Positions 19,001 to 26,696 of a stretch of 54,116 bases of DNA are shown piece after piece. This stretch comes from Fervidicola ferrireducens. Its GTDB lineage: Bacteria > Bacillota > Thermosediminibacteria > Thermosediminibacterales > Thermosediminibacteraceae. Under the pieces are notes generated by a model that saw nothing but the letters and a program-made list of their open reading frames with translations, was not told the origin of the DNA and made no database searches. Position 1 is the first letter of the stretch; the number at the start of each line of letters is the position of its first letter. The stretch lies in the NCBI RefSeq assembly GCF_001562425.1, contig NZ_LOED01000016.1, positions 1 to 54,116 of the forward strand. Reading direction: 5' to 3'. A program made the position numbers and the translations under genes.

Positions 19001-20595
19001 ATTAGATAGGGTTTCAATCCCTCATAGGTAGGCTAAAAACGGACCTGCATTCACTTTCCCTCCTTCCCGCTGTATGAGTTTCAATCCCTCATAGGTAGGC
19101 TAAAAACTCGTCTGCAAAAAGATGTACAAAACCGCAGCGGTGAAGTTTCAATCCCTCATAGGTAGGCTAAAAACCAAGATTCAACGATATATAATCGTCC
19201 CTCTTTGGTTTCGTTTCAATCCCTCATAGGTAGGCTAAAAACGAGTACGTTATAGATCGTTATCCTGCCGACTACGAGAGTTTCAATCCCTCATAGGTAG
19301 GCTAAAAACGCTAGCCTCATGGTGCAATCCCTGCCACTGGTTGCACGGTTTCAATCCCTCATAGGTAGGCTAAAAACACATGTGTATAATCATAATCAGA
19401 AAGACGATAGCGGGGGGAGTTTCAATCCCTCATAGGTAGGCTAAAAACCGACTCCGTCCGGGTCAAGCGGGCAGATGAAAATTTATGTTTCAATCCCTCA
19501 TAGGTAGGCTAAAAACGAAGGCTAGGGTTTGTTGTATAATGCTAATTGGGGAGGAGGTTTCAATCCCTCATAGGTAGGCTAAAAACTGACCACGGCGTAA
19601 GAGGGTGATGAGCGATGCTGAAGATGTTTCAATCCCTCATAGGTAGGCTAAAAACAGATTCCTGCTTGTGCCCCTTGGGAATGGTCGTTTTCGTTTCAAT
19701 CCCTCATAGGTAGGCTAAAAACGGAGACGAGGTAGTGGTGGTCTTCCTCAATGGTGACAGTTTCAATCCCTCATAGGTAGGCTAAAAACGGTTTTCCGTT
19801 TCTTCGATTTCCGCTTCAATGGCTTGTTTCAATCCCTCATAGGTAGGCTAAAAACCCAGGTCTGTGGACGCAGCATCCGCAACACTAAAGATAGGTTTCA
19901 ATCCCTCATAGGTAGGCTAAAAACTCCGATAGATGAGGACCACATCAGGCCAGCGGTTGCTGTTTCAATCCCTCATAGGTAGGCTAAAAACTTGTTAAGA
20001 CTGTCAAGAAGATGATTCCCGACAACAAGGGTTTCAATCCCTCATAGGTAGGCTAAAAACCAGCTCCGCCCATGAGGCCAGAAGCATACATCCTGAGTTT
20101 CAATCCCTCATAGGTAGGCTAAAAACGGGGGAAGTTCTTGGGGTGGAGCTTCACGAATTCATCGGTTTCAATCCCTCATAGGTAGGCTAAAAACTGCGTA
20201 ACGAATGCATTCGTTGCGCATTCGTTGCTTGTTTCAATCCCTCATAGGTAGGCTAAAAACCGCTTATCCAGGAAGGCGAAGGTAGCATAGAGGACATGTT
20301 TCAATCCCTCATAGGTAGGCTAAAAACCCATGAGTATGCTGGCCATCATGCGGGCCAAGGAGAGTTTCAATCCCTCATAGGTAGGCTAAAAACTGCCTGG
20401 GCGTAGCTTTTAATCTGAGAATCGTAGAGTTTCAATCCCTCATAGGTAGGCTAAAAACTTCATGTCGGCAGCGGGCACGCCCTTCATGAATGCGAGTTTC
20501 AATCCCTCATAGGTAGGCTAAAAACTACGTGGCAAACTACGCAGGCTAGCCATGAAAGATCTCCTGTTTCAATCCCTCATAGGTAGGCTAAAAAC

Positions 20596-20773
20596 CCGTA
20601 AAATGGTTAAAAAATAAAAGATTTAAAGAGAAAATAGATTGCGTTAATTTTCAATAAATAATTCGACAAAAATACATAAAATCCTTCTCACCCCGCATAA
20701 ATTCTATCACTATTAGCATTTTGCCCTGTCGTCGGTCCCCGGGGGTTTTTGCATTATTGGAGGTCGACGACAT
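20596..20773 (-). promoter_or_regulatory. Leader of array 1
   Basis: This AT-rich leader of 178 bp is nearly identical to the leaders at 42534-42712 and 51172-51350, with only a few substitutions and one T fewer. Similarity begins exactly at the last repeat (CCGTAAAATGG on the plus strand) and stops after GTCGACGACAT. Near its outer end, TGTCGTCGG and TCGACGACA form an imperfect inverted repeat around a G/C-rich centre (the other two leaders have a perfect 9-bp pair). The promoter must lie inside, but I cannot fix the boxes with confidence. Confidence 0.92.
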
Positions 20774-20856
20774 TTTTAATACTGCCTGAACCTTACGTGT
20801 TTGAACGTTCTTTTTATTATCGTCCTGTCTTTCTCCCTCTTCTCCTCTGCAACCCT

Positions 20857-21147
20857 TTATGTCGTAGCATAAACAGGTATCAGATTATTTTCCTTGCAAA
20901 AATTAACTATTTCGTACGTCGCGCCATAGTCTCCTTGCACCAAAACAATATCGCCTTTTTCGGCATTCAATAATATAAATTCTTTAATGTCACTTATATA
21001 ATCTCTAACCTCGTCTATTTCCGGAGGTATATTAGACCACTTTTCCTGCAGTTCTTCCGGCAGTTTGATAAAACATCTTACCCCGTATAATTCTTCAGCC
21101 TGCTCTTTCTGGATTTCATCAATTTCGTGGGAAATTAACAAAAACAT
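20857..21147 (-). CDS. csx20: Csx20 CRISPR-associated protein, probable ring nuclease
   Basis: A small CARF-like protein of 96 residues. Csx20 family members occur in type III loci and have been reported to degrade cyclic tetra-adenylate, which shuts off CARF effectors. Family features seen are the start MFLLISHEI, FIKLPEELQEKWSNIPPE in the middle, and the C-terminal GDIVLVQGDYGATYEIV and IPVYATT. I chose ATG 21147 because family members start MFLL; the frame extends 11 codons to 21180 without a better ribosome binding site, and GAAGG lies upstream of 21147. It is downstream of cas6 on the same strand and upstream of leader 1. An alternative role is a general cOA-binding regulator. Confidence 0.82.
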   Translation of the reverse strand: MFLLISHEIDEIQKEQAEELYGVRCFIKLPEELQEKWSNIPPEIDEVRDYISDIKEFILLNAEKGDIVLVQGDYGATYEIVNFCKENNLIPVYATT

Positions 21148-21218
21148 TTTTCTGCCTTCTCGACATTCTCTGTTCTTCATAATTACTCATATTTACTCCT
21201 TCGCAATTCAAAAACTTT

Positions 21219-21971
21219 TTAGCTTCCTATTACCTCAAAGCAGCCAAAACCCTGGGAATTCTTGCTTCCCAATCCAGTATCATACGCAACCTTTAATAAT
21301 GGAAAATCTGCAAAAAGTTTATAAACTCCCATCCAGCCTTTAATAACCGTTCCTTTATATTTTATTATTTTGCAGTACTTTTGATTCAACTCAAATGCAG
21401 GTTCTATTTTAAAATTCGAACTCTCCACATCATCCATATTCAGCAGTTTAGCCTTTTTAAGCAAATTTTCCTTGATCAGCACAGCAAATTCATCTTCTTC
21501 AGGATTGAAATAATATGTTTTCTTGTCCTTTCTATCATCAAGATACGTTTTATAGACAACAACAGGTGAAAGCATTTTAATAAACAAGCCGTCTTTACAT
21601 TTTTCTTTATCTAATTCTGATAAAACAGAAATTCCATTTATTTCTACGCCCTGTCCTACCAAATCAAAACTGTTATTTTTTAAAAGCGAGCTTGCAAAAT
21701 CCTTTATAAACCTATCAACCGGCGAAGAAACTATTAACTCAAATGGAGGATATATTTTAATCTTGTTATCCTGCAAAATCTCAAATCGTCCCATCAATCT
21801 CGAAAAAGTAAAAAGTTTAAAACTCCTGCTGCCCAATTTAAATCCTTGATTATGCAAAAACTCCGAAAACTCCTCACTTAAATTTTTATAGATAAAAGAT
21901 TGGACTATGTAGTTATAATGAATCGGCAGTATTAAAGGTTCTTTTGCAGAAAAAGCGACTTTTATCCTCAT
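21219..21971 (-). CDS. cas6: CRISPR endoribonuclease Cas6
   Basis: Cas6 cuts precursor crRNA inside the repeat, leaving the 8-base ATTGAAAC handle. The 250-residue product has the double-ferredoxin RAMP layout. LPIHYNYIVQSFIY near the N-terminus carries the candidate catalytic His18, KLFTFSRLMGRFEI is the typical first-domain motif, and GLGSKNSQGFGCFEV is the glycine-rich loop at the C-terminus. It sits upstream of csx20 and diverges from a broken CARF-HEPN gene across 136 bp that should carry its promoter. With no other convincing catalytic Cas6 in the window, it probably serves all three arrays. Confidence 0.93.
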   Translation of the reverse strand: MRIKVAFSAKEPLILPIHYNYIVQSFIYKNLSEEFSEFLHNQGFKLGSRSFKLFTFSRLMGRFEILQDNKIKIYPPFELIVSSPVDRFIKDFASSLLKNNSFDLVGQGVEINGISVLSELDKEKCKDGLFIKMLSPVVVYKTYLDDRKDKKTYYFNPEEDEFAVLIKENLLKKAKLLNMDDVESSNFKIEPAFELNQKYCKIIKYKGTVIKGWMGVYKLFADFPLLKVAYDTGLGSKNSQGFGCFEVIGS

Positions 21972-22107
21972 GATTATCCCTTCTTTTTTCTATAAGATTT
22001 TCTGTATTAGTTATTCTATATTCACCCCAAATTTCCCTTTTCTTGTTGATAAAATTGAATTTTGTTAAACTTTTACTGTAAACCTATTTTCCAGGAGGTA
22101 TCAATAC

Positions 22108-22705
22108 ATGGCCAGGCTTCTGTCCTTTTTGGGCACCGGCAGATACGAAGAATGCCGACAATGGACTGCTTTGCAGAGGATTAAATCTGGTTGACAGCTA
22201 TAAAAGACTCTATAAAAGTCTCAGCGATATAAAAGAAAGCAATAACAGTGCCAGAAAATCTCTAATAAAGCCTTTCAAATATATAACCGAAAAACTGAAC
22301 AATATGATTACATATGAAGACAGCAATATCAGAACCTATTTGAAAATAGTCGAATTATGCTGCCAAAATAACCTCATTCAGCAGGGATTAACGATACTGG
22401 AAGAAAGCCTTATTACATACATCCTGGAGAAAATGAACTTGAATATTACAGAAATAGCCTACAGAGAAATCCCAAGCAAAATATCGTATAAACTGAAGAA
22501 GGGCGAGGAAATATCCGAAGACGAAGTCAGGTTCATCAACGCTCTCGGAAAAGACATATTTTTACTACTTTACGACATTGCCGGCATCAGGAACGATATA
22601 AATCACTGTGGTTTCAGAAAGTCGGCGAGCAGCTGCACCAGTCTGAAAGAAAACTTGAATTACTTTCTACAAAAAGCCAGAAACATTATTGAATCTATAG
22701 ATTAA
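22108..22705 (+). pseudogene. CARF-HEPN (Csx1-like) gene with most of the CARF domain deleted
   Basis: A good ribosome binding site (AGGAGGT at 22092-22098) leads to ATG 22108 and MARLLSFLGTGRYEEC, the start of a CARF-HEPN protein. The frame ends in TGA soon after. From about 22150, in another frame, NADNGLLCRGLNLVDSYKRL continues to the end at 22705 with a HEPN domain containing RNDINH (R-x4-H). Roughly 200 residues of CARF sequence are gone between the two parts. The 133-codon frame from ATG 22304 could in principle yield an unregulated HEPN fragment, but no ribosome binding site is seen there. It is the only plus-strand gene within the cas block from 20.8 to 29.1 kb. Confidence 0.8.
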
Positions 22706-22723
22706 AGCAATAATCATCTCTTT

Positions 22724-23386
22724 TTACCGTTTCCAAACATAAAGCTCATCGGAAATCATCCCGTAACCGTCTTCGTTGAAAAAACCGAGCCCGCAAAGAT
22801 AAGCTACTTTCGCAAGTATCTTCGACCCTACTATTTCAAAAGCACCTATATAAGCAACTAAATCTCCCTCAATTTTCTTCTCAAAATTATTCTTAAAAAG
22901 AAAAACAAATCTATCATCATCCGGGTACCTGTGAAAAATTCTCTCGTACTTATCTATCAAATTGGCCCTCAACAATTCGCTAAATTCCTCCGGCTTTTTT
23001 TCGTATTCGACAGGCTTAAAATTTTTATCAACAACAACCAGCGGCGACCACAAATAACCACTTTTACTGCACTTTGGTTTAACAAAATCTATTCTTTCAA
23101 TTCCAAGTTTTTGATTATCATTTATAACTATCTTTTCTTTTAACAGCCTTAGCGACAGACCAACCAAAGTTTCGACATCAGGATGCGAAAAATAAAAGGC
23201 AATTTTATCGATTGCCCAAAACCCACTATCAGTCTTCCTTGTCTTTTTAGGAAAAACATCCGAAAACACAAACAAATCGTCATCACAGTATTTTTTGAAG
23301 AAAGCCTTAAGATAGCGCTTATAAAATGAATCGAAAAATATCCCTTTTTTTGCACTGCAAATTATCTTCATTCTCAGCATATCCAT
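22724..23386 (-). CDS. Cas6-like RAMP protein at the end of the csm operon
   Basis: The 220-residue product resembles Cas6: FVFSDVFPKKTRK corresponds to the first-domain FTFS motif, FYFSHPDVETLVGLSLRLL to the helix-strand region, and GLGFFNEDGYGMI to the glycine-rich loop at the C-terminus. It is the last gene of the csm run, 13 bp after csm5, with GAGGA before ATG 23386. The position of the catalytic His in the cas6 at 21219 (PIHYNYIVQSF) is occupied here by FFDSFYKRYLKAF without a His, so cleavage activity is doubtful. It may bind crRNA or be a decayed duplicate. Its 3' end converges with the CARF-HEPN pseudogene, 18 bp away. Confidence 0.65.
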   Translation of the reverse strand: MDMLRMKIICSAKKGIFFDSFYKRYLKAFFKKYCDDDLFVFSDVFPKKTRKTDSGFWAIDKIAFYFSHPDVETLVGLSLRLLKEKIVINDNQKLGIERIDFVKPKCSKSGYLWSPLVVVDKNFKPVEYEKKPEEFSELLRANLIDKYERIFHRYPDDDRFVFLFKNNFEKKIEGDLVAYIGAFEIVGSKILAKVAYLCGLGFFNEDGYGMISDELYVWKR

Positions 23387-23399
23387 TAACCATTCCTCT

Positions 23400-24488
23400 T
23401 TAATAAAAACTTATTTTTACCCACCCCGGCACAGTGTACGGTTTGCCGTCCTTAAATATAATCCTTCTAGTTTTAGGAAACACATCAGAATCAAATTTTT
23501 TTATGAATTTCTTCAGTTTCAACCTGTTTTCGCCCTCGAATAAACTTGAAACTGTCTTGCTGTTGAAGCCGGTACCAAAGCCGATTTGTACCAATATTTC
23601 GTTGTCTTTCAGCTGATTACTCAAGTCTTTTAACTGTTTGTAAAAGTTACTTATGTCGTACATCGAAAACTTCTCATAAAACTTTATTTCTCTTTCAATA
23701 TAGTTATCAATATCTTTTCTTATTAAGCTCACAAAATTTTTTATGTCATTTGCCCTCTTAATCTTTGCTTCGTTTATAACAAAACTATCGTTAATCCTTC
23801 CATCAATGCTCAAAAATCCTTTACCCTTACTTCCTTCTTTCAACGCTTCCAAAAATATCGAAAGAGCATCTTTTGGATCATCACAGTTATTTGCTCTGTT
23901 GTACCATTTTACCCTGCCGTTACATATATTCAAAATCTTCATTTCGTAAATTCCCATATCCTCTACGTAAAAAGGTTCCGTATCCCCTATAAGCAAAAAC
24001 CTGAAAGGCGAGTTGTGCGGTTTGCCGAAAATGTTTTCTTCTGCTCTGTCGTCAGCTCTCTTAGGGTCGGATTCCCTTGATTCACTATAAATTGATGATG
24101 TGTAAATTTGATTTACACTGCTGTACAACCCTCTTGTTATGGAACTCCTCACAGCTCCCTTTATGGAACTGCCCGGTATGTATGGTTTCCCTGCCGTCTT
24201 TATGAATTCTACTACTCCGCCTCTAACTGCTGGAGTTCCCACACATTCCACTACATATTTAATATAATTGTCGACATTTATCTTCAAAGATTTCCAATCC
24301 ACATAGCCCCTTCTGAACCCGCTTATAACTCCATCAACTAAGATTTTGCTCCTGCTGATGTCTTTAAGCAATTTATAGATATCTATATACTTTAGCTGCC
24401 CCTTGCTGCACACATATTCAAAAGACACTTTTTTAATGCCGTTTCCGATACTCAATGGTGAAATTATTTCAACCTCATAGCCTTTCAA
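23400..24488 (-). CDS. csm5: Type III-A Csm5 (RAMP backbone cap)
   Basis: Csm5 caps the head end of the Csm crRNP and helps crRNA maturation. The 362-residue product starts MKGYEVEIISPLSIGNG (Csm5/RAMP strand). It has KPYIPGSSIKGAVRSSITRGL near residue 105, the G-rich VQIGFGTGFNSKTV near 300, and the Csm5-typical DVFPKTRRI near the end followed by PYTVPGWVKISF. Its length suits the family. It lies 19 bp after csm4 in the operon. Confidence 0.93.
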   Translation of the reverse strand: MKGYEVEIISPLSIGNGIKKVSFEYVCSKGQLKYIDIYKLLKDISRSKILVDGVISGFRRGYVDWKSLKINVDNYIKYVVECVGTPAVRGGVVEFIKTAGKPYIPGSSIKGAVRSSITRGLYSSVNQIYTSSIYSESRESDPKRADDRAEENIFGKPHNSPFRFLLIGDTEPFYVEDMGIYEMKILNICNGRVKWYNRANNCDDPKDALSIFLEALKEGSKGKGFLSIDGRINDSFVINEAKIKRANDIKNFVSLIRKDIDNYIEREIKFYEKFSMYDISNFYKQLKDLSNQLKDNEILVQIGFGTGFNSKTVSSLFEGENRLKLKKFIKKFDSDVFPKTRRIIFKDGKPYTVPGWVKISFY

Positions 24489-24507
24489 TACACAACACCT
24501 CTTCTTT

Positions 24508-25437
24508 TTACAATGGCTTCAAAAATGCCACCCCGTATCTTAAAACTCTATGCCCATCAAAACCTTCGGGTGTTACATCCACTACAGTTCCCCTCAATTT
24601 TTTTCTAAAAACGCTCCCCTCTGCCAGCATTCTGACTCGCCTTTTTTTGATATCGCTTCCGTAAATCGAATAAACATAACCTCCTCTTTCTATAAAATCA
24701 TAGCCCAGCAAAGAACCCTTAAGATCGTCATCCTGCGATGGACTGTAAAGAGAAAGCAGCAGATACTCGTTTGAATCTTTTTCGTCATCCTTAACCTCTA
24801 TAAAATTAGGTTTAAAACAACCAAACCCGTAGGTTCTTTCTCCACCAAGGCCTTCATCTCCAAGAAGCCTTATAGCTGCCAATATCTCTCTTTCTATAGA
24901 CGGATCTACTTTCAAATAAAACCAAAGCCCTGCATTTTCATCAAAAACGCAGCTGCTAATATAGTATATATTACTGCTATTGCTCACCCTGTCCAGAACC
25001 ACTCTGGGCCTTTCCGAAATTTTGACAACGTCGCCGCCATAATCTTCTTTTAATAAGAACTGTCCTTTGCAAACTCCCGACCTGCATTTATCATCAAGTA
25101 TGCTCTCCGAAACATACTTGACTTTTTTAGCCTTTTTATAATCCCCTACTAAATCATACAAATCTAAATTGATGGGCCTTGGCAATAGATAATCTTCACC
25201 GACGTAGACAAAAGCAGAGGAATTCTCAAAAAGGCAAACACCACTGGCAAAATTCTCCACCAATTTATCGGTTTTATCTTCGCCGTACAGCAGACTGTAG
25301 CAGCACATTATGCCGCTAAAGATCGTGTCGGAGTGGACCACATATTCCGTTAAGTTGTCCATTTTTTCTTTATACCCGAAATGCACGGGGCCTTTAAACT
25401 TTAATTTCACCCTGTACTTTTTCATATCTTTCACCAT
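24508..25437 (-). CDS. csm4: Type III-A Csm4 (RAMP, crRNA 5' end binding)
   Basis: Csm4 joins Cas10 to the backbone and holds the crRNA handle. The 309-residue product opens KKYRVKLKFKGPVHFGYKE, the Csm4 first strand, followed by VHSDTIFSGIMCCYSLLYG (residues about 32-50). The glycine-rich loop GGERTYGFGCF is near 220. The annotated ATG 25437 is eight bases after csm3; a start four codons later (MKKYRV, with GGTGA upstream) is equally plausible. Confidence 0.93.
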   Translation of the reverse strand: MVKDMKKYRVKLKFKGPVHFGYKEKMDNLTEYVVHSDTIFSGIMCCYSLLYGEDKTDKLVENFASGVCLFENSSAFVYVGEDYLLPRPINLDLYDLVGDYKKAKKVKYVSESILDDKCRSGVCKGQFLLKEDYGGDVVKISERPRVVLDRVSNSSNIYYISSCVFDENAGLWFYLKVDPSIEREILAAIRLLGDEGLGGERTYGFGCFKPNFIEVKDDEKDSNEYLLLSLYSPSQDDDLKGSLLGYDFIERGGYVYSIYGSDIKKRRVRMLAEGSVFRKKLRGTVVDVTPEGFDGHRVLRYGVAFLKPL

Positions 25438-25445
25438 CGCTCAGC

Positions 25446-26243
25446 TTATAGCTTTATCTCACTGAGGTCTTTCGCATTTTCTACTATTACTTTCTCTCCT
25501 CTTCCTTCCTCATAATACTCCTTGTCCCTGAAAGTAATTTTTATATTCTCAAACTTTATCTTGCCGTATCCTCTGCTTCCCTGTCCCCCCAGGTAATCAT
25601 CCTCCAAAAGCTTCATCGCCTGGATAACCTTACTCAAATACTTCGTCCCTTCATCATTGAGGACATTTAGCACCATTTCGCCCTTAAACTTTGCACCCGC
25701 TGGCACTCTCTCGGTCTGCCTCGGGTTCGCAGAAGAAGTAATTCTGTCCAGGTTGTTTTCGAATTTTACTTCAGTCCATTCAAAATCAATATTCTCTTTC
25801 ATCTCTTTAGTTATGCTTTCTTTATCAAGCTTCGCATCTCTGACAATTAGTCTCGTAGGCGTGATATTTTCAAATACAACTTCTTTCCCGCTGACAAACT
25901 TATGTTTTCCATGGTTTCGCCCAAATATATTGCAAACCGCACAATCTTCTTTGTCGCACATATGTATCCTTATCGGATCATCCTTGCTCTCTTTTGAAAA
26001 AATAAGTTCTTCAGGTTTAATGAGTCCTTCGGCATATTCCATCAAAGACCTCATTTTCCCTTTCAAACTGCTTCCAGGAATATAAGGTTTGCCTTCTTCG
26101 TCTTTTATGACGGCATTATCAACTCCGCCTATGTCCAGGCTGTTATTGGAAGCACCTATATGTAGACCCGTCTTGGCAATTATATCAAATTTGATTATAT
26201 ATTTGCCCTTCAATACATAACTGAAATTTTTCATATCAAACAT
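25446..26243 (-). CDS. csm3: Type III-A Csm3 (target RNA-cleaving backbone subunit)
   Basis: Csm3 forms the repeated backbone and cuts target RNA every six nucleotides. The 265-residue product has AKTGLHIGASNNSLDIGGVD followed by NAVIKD; Asp42 in GVDNAVIKD matches the catalytic Asp33 of the Streptococcus thermophilus protein. It continues PYIPGSSLKGKMRSLMEYAEG. Cysteines in HMCDKEDCAVCNIFG match the zinc-binding region, and YLGGQGSRGYGKI is the C-terminal glycine loop. AGGGGGT precedes the ATG. The catalytic Asp is intact, so RNA cleavage should work. Confidence 0.96.
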   Translation of the reverse strand: MFDMKNFSYVLKGKYIIKFDIIAKTGLHIGASNNSLDIGGVDNAVIKDEEGKPYIPGSSLKGKMRSLMEYAEGLIKPEELIFSKESKDDPIRIHMCDKEDCAVCNIFGRNHGKHKFVSGKEVVFENITPTRLIVRDAKLDKESITKEMKENIDFEWTEVKFENNLDRITSSANPRQTERVPAGAKFKGEMVLNVLNDEGTKYLSKVIQAMKLLEDDYLGGQGSRGYGKIKFENIKITFRDKEYYEEGRGEKVIVENAKDLSEIKL

Positions 26244-26255
26244 ACCCCCTAACCC

Positions 26256-26696
26256 TTATTCTTTTCCGCCTTTTGCTCTGTGATATGCTATAACTGCCTG
26301 GAAAAAGTCGAAAAACCTTTTATAGTTGTCTTCATTCTTTTCGGCCTCATCGATTGCCCGTGAAAGCACTTCGGAAAACTTAACTTTTCTAAGTTCACTA
26401 AACCTGCCCTCTGTATAGGCAATCAGCGACTTTAAAAACTTCAACCTGTAAATCGCCTCATCACCGAACTCTTCCCTGCTTATTCTTTTGGCTTCATTAT
26501 AAACCTTTCTGATCTTCGAATAACTTACCCCTTTCAATGCCTCACCAAAATTTTCTGCACATTTAATAAGCACATCGCCTCTTTTGTCCTTCTCTTTATT
26601 GATAGCTATTTCTATATTCTTCAAAACATAATCAAGCAAAAGATTTACATCTTGTCCCCCCTGATTCCCTCTATTACTCATACGGTTATCCTGCAT
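26256..26696 (-). CDS. csm2: Type III-A small subunit Csm2
   Basis: Csm2 is the small helical subunit lining the target-RNA groove. The 146-residue product is mostly helical, with a Gly/Asn/Gln-rich start (MQDNRMSNRGNQGGQ). It has the family pattern KFSEVLSRAIDEAE and FDFFQAVIAYHRAKGG at the C-terminus, and RLKFLKSLIAYTEGR in the middle. The ATG directly follows the cas10 stop codon (TAAATG), so the two are translationally coupled. Position between cas10 and csm3 supports the call. Confidence 0.9.
   Translation of the reverse strand: MQDNRMSNRGNQGGQDVNLLLDYVLKNIEIAINKEKDKRGDVLIKCAENFGEALKGVSYSKIRKVYNEAKRISREEFGDEAIYRLKFLKSLIAYTEGRFSELRKVKFSEVLSRAIDEAEKNEDNYKRFFDFFQAVIAYHRAKGGKE

Larger units (their letters stand above)
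12054..20595 (-). CRISPR. CRISPR array 1 (about 127 repeats)
   Basis: About 127 copies of a 30-bp repeat alternate with spacers of mostly 35-40 bp, counted by eye. On the transcribed minus strand the repeat starts GTTTTTAGCC and ends ATTGAAAC, the usual 8-base crRNA 5' handle. The leader is at the right (20596-20773), so the newest spacers are on the right and the oldest on the left. Decay at the left end fits this: a 17-bp partial repeat at 12054-12070, then CATT for CAAT at 12107 and a CTCTC variant near 12305. Exceptions inside are an inverted repeat unit at 15984-16013 and a 76-bp spacer at 15236-15311. Shared leader and handle suggest that crRNAs feed both the type III-A complex here and any type I-B complex nearby. 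Confidence 0.99.
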
